64,000 nucleotides of DNA from Winogradskyella psychrotolerans (GCF_018860565.1 NZ_JAHKPS010000022.1:733195-797194); one strand, 5' to 3'; shown: positions 45,815 to 55,145, counted from the first letter of the stretch. Made by a program: numbers and translations. The notes: generated from the sequence alone by a model not told the origin.

Positions 45815-46909
45815 ATGAGCAATCAAAGTAATTCATTATCAAAATTGGCGCTTCAAAAGTTCAAAAAAAACTTTTGGGGCGTTTTTAGTATGGGAGTTAT
45901 TGCTTGTATTGGGTTAATTTCTGTATTTGCATATCTGTTTGCTCCTGATGCTTCAAAAAATGCAAATCAGATGCATTTGTCTATTCATTCTAAACCACCT
46001 GGATTTCAAGTTCAAATGTTAACTATTCCATCAGGAATTGAAACAGAACAAAACTTTTTTTCAAAATTATTTTTAGGATCTAACAATACTGATACTGAAA
46101 TCCCTATTCAATCTTACAGCTTAAAAAATGGTGTTTTACATTATGTGGAATATGCTTCTGATGGATTACAAGGTATAGAAAAGCAAATAGAGTTATCAAG
46201 GTTTCCAGATTCCAATTTCAATGATTATATAGAGAATAGAAGCTTTGTTTTTGGTACGGATAAATATGGAAGAGATTATTTAAGCCGAGTTTTAATAGGT
46301 TCTCGTATTTCTTTCTTTATTGGTTTTGTCGCTGTTTTTATATCGTTAATAGTTGGGCTGTTAATGGGAAGTTTGGCTGGTTATTACGGTGGTAAGGTCG
46401 ATGCTTTTATTATGTGGATTATTAATATCACATGGTCTATTCCAACCTTATTATTAGTTATTGCTATTACTTTAGCCTTAGGTAAAGGTTTTTGGCAAGT
46501 TTTTATTGCTGTAGGGTTAACAATGTGGGTAGAAGTGGCAAGAGTAGTAAGAGGGCAGATTATAAGTGCTAAGGAAATGCAATATGTAACCGCAGCAAGA
46601 GCTTTGGGGTATAATGATTACAGAATTATAACAAAGCACATCTTACCTAATGTTTTTGGTCCCTTAATTGTGATTTCAGCGGCTAATTTCGCTGCTGCAA
46701 TTTTAATAGAAAGTGGATTGAGTTTTTTAGGTATTGGTGCGCAACCGCCAATGGCAAGTTGGGGTGCTATGATAAAAGATCACTATAATTATATCATATT
46801 AGGAAAACCATATTTGGCTTTAATACCTGGCTTTTGTATTATGGTATTAGTAATGGCTTTTATGTTGGTTGGTAATGCGCTTAGAGATGCTTTAGATGTA
46901 AAGGCCTAG
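45815..46909 (+). CDS. DppC/OppC-type ABC transporter permease
   Basis: 364 residues. One N-terminal helix (about 22-44), a long extracytoplasmic region (about 45-150) and then the BPD_transp_1 domain with five helices. The EAA loop that docks the ATPase is clear: VTAARALGYNDYRIITKHILPNVFGPLIV near 258-286. Such permeases work with a DppB partner, an ATPase pair and a binding protein to import peptides; none of these is in the window. In Bacteroidota the partners are often scattered. The extracytoplasmic region is longer than in E. coli DppC. Confidence 0.88.
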   Translation: MSNQSNSLSKLALQKFKKNFWGVFSMGVIACIGLISVFAYLFAPDASKNANQMHLSIHSKPPGFQVQMLTIPSGIETEQNFFSKLFLGSNNTDTEIPIQSYSLKNGVLHYVEYASDGLQGIEKQIELSRFPDSNFNDYIENRSFVFGTDKYGRDYLSRVLIGSRISFFIGFVAVFISLIVGLLMGSLAGYYGGKVDAFIMWIINITWSIPTLLLVIAITLALGKGFWQVFIAVGLTMWVEVARVVRGQIISAKEMQYVTAARALGYNDYRIITKHILPNVFGPLIVISAANFAAAILIESGLSFLGIGAQPPMASWGAMIKDHYNYIILGKPYLALIPGFCIMVLVMAFMLVGNALRDALDVKA

Positions 46910-46918
46910 TTTTTTATA

Positions 46919-47536
46919 TTACAGATTAGACCTTAATTGTTCAATCTCTTCATTTGTCGTTGCAATAAACTCTAAAACGTCGTCTTTGCCAATGCTTTTA
47001 GAAGAAGATGTTATAAAATAAGGAGGTAGTTCTTCCCAGAATTTAAGCAATTCTTTGCAATATTCGTCAACTTGTCGCTCTATGGCCTTAGGTTTTAATT
47101 TGTCTGCTTTGGTAAATATAATACCAAAAGGAATTTCACTTTCTCCTAAATACTGCATAAATTCTAAATCAATAGGTTGCGGTTTGTGTCGCACATCTAC
47201 CAATACAAATGCAGAAACGAGTTGCTGGCGTTGTTCAAAATAATTAGTAATAAACTTCTGAAACTTTTGCTTAGAACTCTTAGAAACACGAGCATAACCA
47301 TAACCAGGTAAATCTACCAAATACCAATCTTCATTAATAATAAAATGATTGATTAATTGTGTTTTTCCGGGTCTTCCAGATGTTTTTGCTAAACTTTTCC
47401 TGTCGGTTAGCATATTTATAAGTGAAGATTTTCCAACATTACTTCTGCCTATAAAAGCGTATTCTGGTAAGTTGTTTTTAGGACACTTTTCCACTTCGGA
47501 ATTACTAACTACAAATTCAGCTGATTTTATTTTCAT
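46919..47536 (-). CDS. engB: Ribosome biogenesis GTPase YsxC/EngB
   Basis: 205 residues. GTP-binding protein for 50S subunit assembly. P-loop GRSNVGKSSL near residue 31, switch region GRPGKTQLINHF near 55, G3 DLPGYGYA near 75, G4 TKAD near 142 and a C-terminal SSSKSIG near 175 (G5). Complete and of normal size. A repeat hairpin begins 7 bases before the ATG. It lies convergent with the permease gene (9-base gap). Confidence 0.96.
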   Translation of the reverse strand: MKIKSAEFVVSNSEVEKCPKNNLPEYAFIGRSNVGKSSLINMLTDRKSLAKTSGRPGKTQLINHFIINEDWYLVDLPGYGYARVSKSSKQKFQKFITNYFEQRQQLVSAFVLVDVRHKPQPIDLEFMQYLGESEIPFGIIFTKADKLKPKAIERQVDEYCKELLKFWEELPPYFITSSSKSIGKDDVLEFIATTNEEIEQLRSNL

Positions 47537-47542
47537 CTCTCG

Positions 47543-47560
47543 TTCCTAACAAAGTAGGAA
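47543..47560. repeat. Hairpin immediately upstream of engB start
   Basis: TTCCTA, ACAAAG loop, TAGGAA, followed by ATCTTT; begins 7 bases before the engB ATG on the minus strand. Same family as the arg and ilv copies, here in an unrelated gene. Confidence 0.8.
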
Positions 47561-47630
47561 TCTTTTAAATTAAACTTAAGGTAATATATATGCGATTTAT
47601 ACTTTTTGCAAAAAAAAACGTCAAGCGGTT

Positions 47631-48395
47631 TTAAAATCCGCGTTTTTCAAGCCAAGCATTTAAAATTGTATTAAATTCTTCAGGGTGTTCCATCATAGCG
47701 GCATGTCCACACTTATCAATCCAGTGCAATTCAGAATCTGGTAACAGTTCATGAAATTCTTCAGCAACCTCAGGTGGTGTCACGGTATCATTCTTTCCCC
47801 AGATAATACAAATCGGAGTTTCCATCTTAGGTAAATCCTTAGCCATATTATGTCTAATAGCGCTTTTTGCAATCGCTAAAGTTTTTATTAGTTTGTTTCT
47901 GTCGTTAACCGTTTCGTAAACTTCATCTACAATGTCTTTTGTTGCAACTGCTGGATCGTAAAAAACATCTTGGGCTTTCTTTTTTATAACTTCGTAATCA
48001 CTACGTTTAGTGTAACCACCTCCCATAGCGCTTTCGTAAAGCCCTGAGCTTCCTGTAATAATAAGGGCTCTTACTTTTTCAGGATTTAGTTTTGTGTAGT
48101 ATAAGCCAATATGTCCACCAAGAGAATTTCCTAATAAAATAACATCATTTAAGCCTTTAAACTCAATAAAAGCTTTTAAGTAATTGGCAAAGCTTTTTAC
48201 GTTAGTTTTTAGTAGTGACATGGTGTAAATAGGTAGTTCTGGAATAATAACCTTATAGCCTTTTGAGCTAAAGTGTTTAGTCACAGCATCAAAATTACTG
48301 AGCCCACCCATTAATCCATGCAACACGATAATTGGTGTGCCTTCGCCTACTTCAATATATCTATAATCCTTTTCTTTTTTTAAAAGGTGTGTCAT
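47631..48395 (-). CDS. Alpha/beta hydrolase
   Basis: 254 residues from ATG 48395 (a TTG two codons upstream is possible). The alpha/beta-hydrolase core is complete: oxyanion region HGLMGGLSNFD near residue 26, nucleophile Ser in LLGNSLGGHIGLYY near 92, Asp in WGKNDTVTPP near 205 and His in CGHAAMMEHP near 235. Substrate unknown; esterase, C-C hydrolase and haloperoxidase relatives share this pattern. It is divergent from mraZ, with its own TATATTTG promoter at 48424-48431. Confidence 0.85.
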   Translation of the reverse strand: MTHLLKKEKDYRYIEVGEGTPIIVLHGLMGGLSNFDAVTKHFSSKGYKVIIPELPIYTMSLLKTNVKSFANYLKAFIEFKGLNDVILLGNSLGGHIGLYYTKLNPEKVRALIITGSSGLYESAMGGGYTKRSDYEVIKKKAQDVFYDPAVATKDIVDEVYETVNDRNKLIKTLAIAKSAIRHNMAKDLPKMETPICIIWGKNDTVTPPEVAEEFHELLPDSELHWIDKCGHAAMMEHPEEFNTILNAWLEKRGF

Positions 48396-48423
48396 TTGCA
48401 AGTTAGTGCTTATGTGTTAAAAA

Positions 48424-48431
48424 CAAATATA
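48424..48431 (-). promoter_or_regulatory. Promoter -7 element of the alpha/beta hydrolase gene
   Basis: TATATTTG on the minus strand, exact TAnnTTTG match, 28 bases before the ATG. Confidence 0.65.
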
Positions 48432-48603
48432 ACCAAATCCTTTAGAATATAAATATTATCAATAAAATATCAATTTTTTTTATCTGAGAACTTCTAGGTT
48501 AACGATGTTAATAATTCCCACTTTGAAAATTATAGTACGTAAGTCGAATTTACTGGCTTTAAAATAATTTGAATGTATTTCAAATCAAAACTTATCAACA
48601 AAT

Positions 48604-48668
48604 GTGGTAGAATGTGGTAAAAAGTGGTGATTTTTTCAATATCTTTGAATATTAATCGTTAAAGTGGT
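48604..48668 (+). promoter_or_regulatory. MraZ-type operator: GTGGT boxes in 10-bp phase
   Basis: GTGGT occurs at 48604, 48614 and 48624, exactly 10 bp apart, and again at 48664, 40 bp after the third. All four lie on the same face of the helix. MraZ in other bacteria binds short direct repeats (GTGGG/TGGGN) with about 10-bp spacing upstream of its own gene, so this is the expected autoregulatory operator with a GTGGT core. The first three boxes cover the position where the -33 element should be. Confidence 0.85.
48640..48647 (+). promoter_or_regulatory. Promoter -7 element of the dcw cluster
   Basis: TATCTTTG, exact TAnnTTTG match, 33 bases before the mraZ start. No TTG is present 19-21 bases upstream; the MraZ boxes are there instead. 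Confidence 0.75.
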
Positions 48669-48680
48669 AAACGAAACCTT

Positions 48681-49151
48681 TTGAATTCATTTATAGGAAC
48701 ATACGAATGTAAAGCTGATGCCAAAGGAAGGCTAATGATACCTGCTGTGCTAAAAAAACAGTTGTCATCGGCCTTACAGGATGGTTTTGTTTTAAAGCGC
48801 GCTGTATTTCAGCCGTGTTTGGAGCTGTATCCAATGTCTGAATGGAATAAGATGATGGAGAAAATAAATAAGCTCAACCGTTTTAAGAAAAAGAATAATG
48901 ATTTTATTAGACGTTTTACTGCTGGAGTTAAAATAGTAGAGGTAGATAGTGCTGGGCGATTATTAATTCCGAAAGATTTAATCGGTTTTTCTGGTATTAC
49001 TAAAGCGGTGGTTTTGGCCTCTGCGGTAAATATTCTTGAAATCTGGGATAAAGATAAATACGAACAAGCTATTGATGATGCGGCTTCAGATTTTGCTGAT
49101 TTGGCCGAAGAAGTCATGGGACAAGAGGAAGATGACAATGGATTATCATAA
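48681..49151 (+). CDS. mraZ: Transcriptional regulator MraZ
   Basis: 156 residues. Two SpoVT/AbrB-like repeats: GTYECKADAKGRLMIPAVLKK near residues 6-26 and IVEVDSAGRLLIPKDLIGF near 84-102, each with the DxxGRxxxP DNA-binding core. It regulates its own dcw operon in other bacteria. The start codon is TTG (48681): the N-terminus MNSFIGTYECK is the family's normal one and no ATG lies nearby. The C-terminal tail is acidic (GQEEDDNG). It overlaps rsmH by 20 bases. Confidence 0.94.
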   Translation: MNSFIGTYECKADAKGRLMIPAVLKKQLSSALQDGFVLKRAVFQPCLELYPMSEWNKMMEKINKLNRFKKKNNDFIRRFTAGVKIVEVDSAGRLLIPKDLIGFSGITKAVVLASAVNILEIWDKDKYEQAIDDAASDFADLAEEVMGQEEDDNGLS

Positions 49152-50034
49152 TGCAGTATTACTAAAAGAAACCGTTGATGGTTTAGCTATTAAACCAGAT
49201 GGAGTATACGTCGATGTTACGTTTGGTGGTGGTGGTCATAGTAGAGAAATTTTATCTAGGTTAGGACCTAACGGAAAATTGTATGCTTTTGATCAGGATA
49301 AAGATGCTTTAGCAAATGCAATTGATGATAATCGTTTTGTGTTGATTAATGAGAACTTTAGATTCATAAAACGGTTTTTAAGATTTTATGGAGCTAAAGA
49401 GGTTGATGGTGTTTTGGCAGATTTCGGAGTGTCGTCGCATCAGTTTGATGTTGCAGAGCGTGGTTTTTCTACGCGTTTTGAAGCGGATTTAGATATGCGA
49501 ATGAATCAAGATAGTAAGTTGTCTGCTTTTGAAGTTGTTAATAATTATGATGAAGAGCAGTTAAGAACGGTCTTGTTTCAATACGGTGAATTGCGACAAG
49601 CTCCAGCAATGGCGAGGGTCATTGTTGAAGAACGTAAGCAAGCGGAAATAAAAACAAGCGAACAATTAAAGGCGGTTTTAAAACCGTTTTTAAATCATCA
49701 AAAAGAGAATAAGGTTTTGGCGCAAATCTATCAAGCAATTCGTATTGAAGTGAATCAAGAAATTGAAGTGTTAAAAGAATTGTTGCTTCAGACACCTGAA
49801 ATCTTAAAAAAAGAGGGGCGTTTGAGTTTTATCTCATACCATTCTTTAGAGGATAGATTGGTGAAACGTTTTATTAGAAATGGACTGTTTGAAGGAGAAC
49901 CTGAAAGAGATGTGTTTGGGAATTTTGAAGTGCCTTTAAAAAAAGTGGGAGGTTTAATTGTGCCTTCCAAAGAAGAAATAAAACAAAACAATAGAGCTAG
50001 AAGTGCGAAACTGAGGATTGCTAAAAAAATATGA
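49132..50034 (+). CDS. rsmH: 16S rRNA m4C1402 methyltransferase
   Basis: About 300 residues. AdoMet-dependent N4-methylation of cytosine 1402 in 16S rRNA. VDVTFGGGGHS near residue 23 is the AdoMet motif; DFGVSSHQFD near 104, RGFSTRFEADLDMRM near 116 and SYHSLEDRLVKRF near 235 are MraW signatures. The start is placed at ATG 49132 (MTMDYHNAVLLKE), which matches family N-termini; the frame continues upstream into mraZ but is not coding there. A second ATG two codons later is possible. It overlaps mraZ by 20 bases and ftsL by 4. Confidence 0.95.
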   Translation: MTMDYHNAVLLKETVDGLAIKPDGVYVDVTFGGGGHSREILSRLGPNGKLYAFDQDKDALANAIDDNRFVLINENFRFIKRFLRFYGAKEVDGVLADFGVSSHQFDVAERGFSTRFEADLDMRMNQDSKLSAFEVVNNYDEEQLRTVLFQYGELRQAPAMARVIVEERKQAEIKTSEQLKAVLKPFLNHQKENKVLAQIYQAIRIEVNQEIEVLKELLLQTPEILKKEGRLSFISYHSLEDRLVKRFIRNGLFEGEPERDVFGNFEVPLKKVGGLIVPSKEEIKQNNRARSAKLRIAKKI

Positions 50035-50357
50035 AAAAAAACATATACGGCATATTAAAAGGGAAGTTTCTAATCAGTGATGATTCGTTTAAAAATTGGC
50101 GTATCATCATTTTTATTTCATTTCTAGCAATCATAATGATTGCAAGTTCGCATAGTGCGGATCAAAAAGTATATGAAATCGCAAAGTTAACTAATGAAGT
50201 AAAAGAGTTGCGTTCGGCATTTGTAGATAAAAGAGGAAAGCTTATGCAGCTTAAAAAAGAATCTTTTGTAGAAGCCGAAATGAAAGATAAAGGAATTGGG
50301 ATTTCTTTAAACCCACCAACAAAAATAATAGTAAAATCACAAAAGCAAGAACGATAA
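50031..50357 (+). CDS. ftsL: FtsL-like cell division protein
   Basis: 108 residues: cytoplasmic N-terminus, one membrane helix (about 24-43, WRIIIFISFLAIIMIASSH), and a short coiled-coil region (about 45-85). This is the size and layout of FtsL, which joins FtsQ and FtsB in the divisome. Its position between rsmH and ftsI is the classic ftsL place. Sequence conservation of FtsL is low, so synteny carries the call. ATGA overlap with rsmH. Confidence 0.85.
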   Translation: MKKNIYGILKGKFLISDDSFKNWRIIIFISFLAIIMIASSHSADQKVYEIAKLTNEVKELRSAFVDKRGKLMQLKKESFVEAEMKDKGIGISLNPPTKIIVKSQKQER

Positions 50358-50360
50358 GCT

Positions 50361-52373
50361 TTGGCAATAACAGAAAAAAACATATTGAACAGATTGTACT
50401 TCGTAGCAGGCTGCATGTTTGTCTTTGCCTTGGCAGTGGTGTTTAAGCTGGTTAGTATTCAGTTTGTTCAAGGTGATGAGTATAGGGCTCTTGCCGAAAA
50501 GAATACAACTAGAGATTTTCCAATCCCTGCAAATCGTGGAAATGTGTATTCTGCAGACGGAAGTTTGTTGGCGACTTCAATACCTAAGTATGATATTAGA
50601 ATTGATGCTATTCAAGCTAAAGACGCAACATTCGAAAAGTATATCAATGCTTTGGCTGATTCGCTTCATGTTTATAAAGGGAAACCAGCATCTTATTATA
50701 AGAATATTATTAGGAAAGCAAGAAAAAATAAGAACAGATATTTCCTTTTAGCACGAAATATTAGTTATTCTGATTATATCCGAATGCGCAATTTTCCTTT
50801 GCTAAATCTAGGAGCAATTAAAGGAGGTTTAATTGTAGAGCAAACAACAAGACGTGAGCATCCAATGGGAGGTGTAGCCGAGCGTACAATTGGCTATGAA
50901 AGAACAGATGAGAATGGAGATGTTACAAGGCCAGGAATTGATGGTGCTTTTGGGGTGAAGTACTTGCAAGGAACAAATGGTAAGCAGCTCAAACAAAAAA
51001 TAGGTAATGGGCAATGGAAACCCATAAGAGATGGTAATGAAATTGAGCCAAAAGACGGCTATGATGTTTATACCACTATAGATGTTAATATTCAAGATAT
51101 AGCACACCATTCTTTGTTGAAGCAATTAGAACTTTATGAAGCAGATCATGGTTGTGTGGTGGTAATGGATGTTAAGACTGGCGAGATAAAAGCAATTTCT
51201 AACTTAGGAAGAAATAAAAAAGGTAAGTATTACGAGCGTTTAAATTATGCGGTTGGAGAAAGTCATGAGCCTGGTTCTACATTTAAAGTCATGGCGGTAA
51301 TGGCTGCTTTAGAGGATAAGGTAATTGATACAGCAACAGTTGTTGATACCAAAAAAGGACGAAAATCTTTTTATGGTAGAGTGATTACTGATTCAGGAAG
51401 AGGATATGGTGAGATTTCAGTGGCAAGAGCTTTGGAGGTGTCTTCAAACATAGGAATGGCAACGATTATAGATAGTCATTATTCAAAACAACCAGAAAAA
51501 TTCTTAAATAGATTGAGCTCGTGGAAGCTTGATAAAACTCTAGGTGTAGCAATTATTGGAGAAGGAAAACCAGATATCCCAAAACCTGGTGCTTCAAACT
51601 GGAGTAGAAATGCTTTGCCATCTATGGCTTATGGTTATAATTTAAGAATGACACCACTTCAAACCTTAGCTTTTTATAATGCAATTGCAAATGGTGGTGA
51701 GTTGTTGAAGCCTCGTTTTTTGAAGTCTGTAAAGTCTTTTGATAAAAATATTGAAGTGTTTGATAAGGAAGTGCTTGTTGGTAAAATATGCTCTGATAAG
51801 ACTTTAAATGAAATTCAAGACATATTAAAGAATGTTGTAATTCGTGGCACAGGTAGACGAATGTATTCTGAAACATTTTCTATGGCAGGAAAAACAGGAA
51901 CCGCTAGAATAGACTATGCAAATTACGAAAAGTGGAAAAAAGACAAAAAATATGTGTCGTCTTTTGCCGGTTACTTTCCGGCTGACAATCCAAAATATTC
52001 TTGCATTGTGGTTATTCATGAACCAAGTACCAAAGTAGGATATTATGGAGCTGATGTAACTGGTCCAGTGTTCAAAAGAATTGCTCAAAAAATTTACACA
52101 GATACACCAATTGTAGATGAAATTGATACGCTCAATTTTGAAGATAATTTGGCAAATGAAGAGTTCGAAAGTTATTTTGAAAATTCTCGAAAATATAAAG
52201 AGTTAATGCCTAGTGTAATTGGAATGCCAGCAATGGACGCTATCGCATTATTAGAAAATTTGCAAGTTGATGTAAAAATAAAATTAACAGGAAGTGGCAT
52301 TGTTAAAAAGCAGTCTGTAGAGAAACATCAAAAATTACAAACCAATCAAACTATTGTTTTAGTGGCATCATGA
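50361..52373 (+). CDS. ftsI: Septal peptidoglycan transpeptidase with PASTA domain
   Basis: 670 residues. One N-terminal helix (about 13-32), PBP dimerisation domain (about 50-230), transpeptidase domain with the catalytic SxxK as GSTFK near 303, SSNIGM near 360 (SxN) and KTGTAR near 512 (KTG). A single PASTA domain closes the protein (about 612-670). PBP2x-type layout rather than E. coli FtsI, which lacks PASTA. Start codon is TTG (50361); N-terminus MAITEKNILNRLYFVAG is normal for the family. ATGA overlap with murE. Confidence 0.94.
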   Translation: MAITEKNILNRLYFVAGCMFVFALAVVFKLVSIQFVQGDEYRALAEKNTTRDFPIPANRGNVYSADGSLLATSIPKYDIRIDAIQAKDATFEKYINALADSLHVYKGKPASYYKNIIRKARKNKNRYFLLARNISYSDYIRMRNFPLLNLGAIKGGLIVEQTTRREHPMGGVAERTIGYERTDENGDVTRPGIDGAFGVKYLQGTNGKQLKQKIGNGQWKPIRDGNEIEPKDGYDVYTTIDVNIQDIAHHSLLKQLELYEADHGCVVVMDVKTGEIKAISNLGRNKKGKYYERLNYAVGESHEPGSTFKVMAVMAALEDKVIDTATVVDTKKGRKSFYGRVITDSGRGYGEISVARALEVSSNIGMATIIDSHYSKQPEKFLNRLSSWKLDKTLGVAIIGEGKPDIPKPGASNWSRNALPSMAYGYNLRMTPLQTLAFYNAIANGGELLKPRFLKSVKSFDKNIEVFDKEVLVGKICSDKTLNEIQDILKNVVIRGTGRRMYSETFSMAGKTGTARIDYANYEKWKKDKKYVSSFAGYFPADNPKYSCIVVIHEPSTKVGYYGADVTGPVFKRIAQKIYTDTPIVDEIDTLNFEDNLANEEFESYFENSRKYKELMPSVIGMPAMDAIALLENLQVDVKIKLTGSGIVKKQSVEKHQKLQTNQTIVLVAS

Positions 52374-53833
52374 TGGTATTAAAAGATATATTATATAAGG
52401 TTACAATTAATGCTGTCGTAGGTAGTACAGGTATTACTGTGGGTAAAATAGAATTCGATTCGCGTCAGATTCAAACCAATGATGTTTTTGTGGCAATTTC
52501 AGGAGTGGTTACAGATGGTCATAAGTATATTGAAAAAGCAATTAAGGATGGTGCGACAGCTATAGTTTGTGAGTCGCTTCCAGAGCAACTTCATGATGGG
52601 ATTACTTATGTTGAAGTCGCAAGTTCTAATGAAGCTTTAGCTTATATGGCTAATAACTTTTATGGGCAGCCTTCTGAGAATTTAAAATTAATTGGAGTTA
52701 CAGGTACAAACGGAAAAACAACCGTTTCGAGTTTGTTATATCAATTATTTAAAAAAGCAGGTTATAAAGTTGGTTTGTTGTCTACGGTAAAAATTATGGT
52801 AGACAATACGAGCTATAAAGCTACACATACCACACCGGATTCATTAACCATCAATAAGTATTTAAAAATGATGAACGCTGAAGGTGTAGAGTTTTGCTTT
52901 ATGGAAGTGAGTTCGCATGGTATTCATCAGAGCAGAACAGCGGGTTTAAGGTTTGAAGGTGGCATTTTTACAAATCTGTCTCACGACCATTTAGATTATC
53001 ATGATACGTTTGCTGAGTATAGAGATGTTAAGAAAAAGTTCTTTGATCAATTGCCAAAAGAAGCCTTTGCCTTATCTAATATAGATGATAAAAATGGCTT
53101 GGTTATGTTTCAAAATACACAAGCTAAAAAATATACCTATGCTTTAAAAAACTATGCAGATTACAGAGCGCAGATTTTAGAAAGTGAATTTAGTGGTTTG
53201 TTGTTAAAGGTTAATGATAGTGAGTTATGGACGCGTCTAATAGGCAGTTTTAACGCTTATAATATTCTTGCAATTTATGGTGCAGCTGAATTATTAGGCT
53301 TAGAAAAAGATGAGATTTTAAGGCTTATCAGTGAGCTCGAAAACGTAGCTGGACGCTTTCAGTATTTTATTTCAGGAAAACAAGTGACTGCGATTGTAGA
53401 TTATGCGCATACGCCAGATGCTTTAAAAAACGTATTGGAAACTATTAATGACATCAGAACTAAAAATGAAGAACTGATTACAGTTGTGGGTTGTGGAGGA
53501 AATAGAGATAAAACAAAACGACCTAAAATGGCGCATATCGCTTCGGCTTTAAGTACAAAAGTGATTTTTACAAGCGATAATCCACGTAATGAAGTGCCTG
53601 AAACCATTATTGAAGATATGGAAAAAGGGGTTGAACCTCAAAATTTTAAAAAAACATTGGCTATAACAGATAGAAGGCAAGCCATTAAAACAGCTTGTCA
53701 AATGGCAGGGCCAAAAGATATAATCCTAATTGCAGGAAAAGGCCATGAGAATTACCAAGAAATTAAAGGTGAACGCTTTGATTTTGATGATTATAAAATT
53801 GTTCAAGAGTATTTAAAACAATTACAAGAGTAG
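52370..53833 (+). CDS. murE: UDP-N-acetylmuramyl-tripeptide synthetase (meso-DAP adding)
   Basis: 487 residues. Adds the third amino acid of the peptidoglycan stem. ATP loop GVTGTNGKTTVSSL near residue 108; HTTPDSL near 148; the motif DNPRNE near 403 is the one that marks the meso-diaminopimelate type, so the cell wall is predicted to be DAP-type. Usual three-domain Mur ligase. In E. coli murF follows; here it is absent and mraY is next, 70 bases downstream. Confidence 0.96.
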   Translation: MMVLKDILYKVTINAVVGSTGITVGKIEFDSRQIQTNDVFVAISGVVTDGHKYIEKAIKDGATAIVCESLPEQLHDGITYVEVASSNEALAYMANNFYGQPSENLKLIGVTGTNGKTTVSSLLYQLFKKAGYKVGLLSTVKIMVDNTSYKATHTTPDSLTINKYLKMMNAEGVEFCFMEVSSHGIHQSRTAGLRFEGGIFTNLSHDHLDYHDTFAEYRDVKKKFFDQLPKEAFALSNIDDKNGLVMFQNTQAKKYTYALKNYADYRAQILESEFSGLLLKVNDSELWTRLIGSFNAYNILAIYGAAELLGLEKDEILRLISELENVAGRFQYFISGKQVTAIVDYAHTPDALKNVLETINDIRTKNEELITVVGCGGNRDKTKRPKMAHIASALSTKVIFTSDNPRNEVPETIIEDMEKGVEPQNFKKTLAITDRRQAIKTACQMAGPKDIILIAGKGHENYQEIKGERFDFDDYKIVQEYLKQLQE

Positions 53834-53903
53834 CTTATTCTGCAGGGCGTCAAAAAAAACTTGCAAGCACTAAAAAAAAGTAGAAAACAAACAATAATAA
53901 AGA

Positions 53904-55145
53904 ATGCTGTATTACCTATTCGAATATCTAGAAGAACAGTTCCAATTGCCTGGCGCATCGCTGTTTGGGTTTATAACCTTTAGAGCTGCTGTGGCAATCA
54001 TATTGTCATTGTTAATTTCTACGATATATGGTAAGCGTATTATTAAGTTTTTACAGAAACAACAAGTAGGAGAAACGATTCGAGATTTAGGATTAGAAGG
54101 TCAAGTAGAAAAGGCAGGAACTCCAACAATGGGTGGAATTATCATAATACTAGCCACGCTTATTCCTGTATTGCTACTAGCGAAGCTTGAAAATATTTAC
54201 ATCATTCTGCTAATTATTACAACGCTTTGGATGGGAACCATTGGATTTATTGATGATTACATTAAAAAATTCAAAAATGATAAGGAAGGTTTAAAAGGGA
54301 AATTTAAAGTATTGGGTCAAGTAGGATTAGGAATTATAGTTGGAGCAACATTGTTTTTTCATAATGATGTCACTATAAAAGAAAAATTACCAATTCAACA
54401 ACAGAATGAGTTAAGGGCTGAAAACCCAGATGTACAAGCATCAAAATTATTTAAGCCTGAAGAGAAGTCAACCAAGACAACGATTCCTTTTGTAAAAGAT
54501 AACGAGTTTGATTACTCTGATTTAATCACTTGGATAAGTCCAGATTTAGAAAAATACGCATGGATAGTTTTTATTTTGGTCAGTATTTTCATCATCACCG
54601 CAGTGTCAAATGGAGCTAATCTTACAGATGGCATTGATGGTCTTGCTGCAGGAACATCGGCCATAATTGTGTTAACCTTAGGCATTTTTGCTTGGGTGTC
54701 AAGTAATATTGTTTTTTCAGAATACTTAGATATAATGTATATCCCAAGAGCAGAGGAAATAACTATTTATATCGCTGCATTTGTTGGTGCTTTAGTTGGT
54801 TTTCTGTGGTACAATACTTATCCAGCTCAAGTTTTTATGGGAGATACAGGAAGCTTAACCATTGGTGGAATTATAGCTGTAATAGCCATTGCTGTTAGAA
54901 AAGAATGGTTAATTCCAGTATTGTGTGGAATATTTCTAGCAGAAAACTTATCGGTTGTTTTACAGGTGAGTTATTTCAAGTATACACGAAAAAAGTTTGG
55001 AGAAGGACGACGCATTTTTAAAATGTCGCCTTTGCATCACCATTATCAGAAGTCTGGCTATCATGAGAGTAAAATTGTAACCCGTTTTTGGATTGTTGGA
55101 ATTCTACTAGCTATTATAACTATAGTAACCTTGAAAATTAGATAA
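53904..55145 (+). CDS. mraY: Phospho-N-acetylmuramoyl-pentapeptide transferase
   Basis: 413 residues with about ten membrane helices. Transfers phospho-MurNAc-pentapeptide to undecaprenyl phosphate, forming lipid I. GTPTMGG near residue 73, [10 protein letters not shown] near 117, [13 protein letters not shown] near 235, MGDTGSL near 313 and PLHHHYQ near 376 are the active-site motifs. It is about 50 residues longer than E. coli MraY because of a polar insert at about 155-215 (from HNDVTIKEK to EFDYSDLI), a feature I recall in other Bacteroidota. Stop overlaps murD start by one base. Confidence 0.96.
   Translation: MLYYLFEYLEEQFQLPGASLFGFITFRAAVAIILSLLISTIYGKRIIKFLQKQQVGETIRDLGLEGQVEKAGTPTMGGIIIILATLIPVLLLAKLENIYIILLIITTLWMGTIGFIDDYIKKFKNDKEGLKGKFKVLGQVGLGIIVGATLFFHNDVTIKEKLPIQQQNELRAENPDVQASKLFKPEEKSTKTTIPFVKDNEFDYSDLITWISPDLEKYAWIVFILVSIFIITAVSNGANLTDGIDGLAAGTSAIIVLTLGIFAWVSSNIVFSEYLDIMYIPRAEEITIYIAAFVGALVGFLWYNTYPAQVFMGDTGSLTIGGIIAVIAIAVRKEWLIPVLCGIFLAENLSVVLQVSYFKYTRKKFGEGRRIFKMSPLHHHYQKSGYHESKIVTRFWIVGILLAIITIVTLKIR

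Noticed and set aside
49036..49131. 32 extra N-terminal codons for rsmH
   Set aside because: They overlap mraZ in another frame and do not resemble the family; the known N-terminus begins at 49132.
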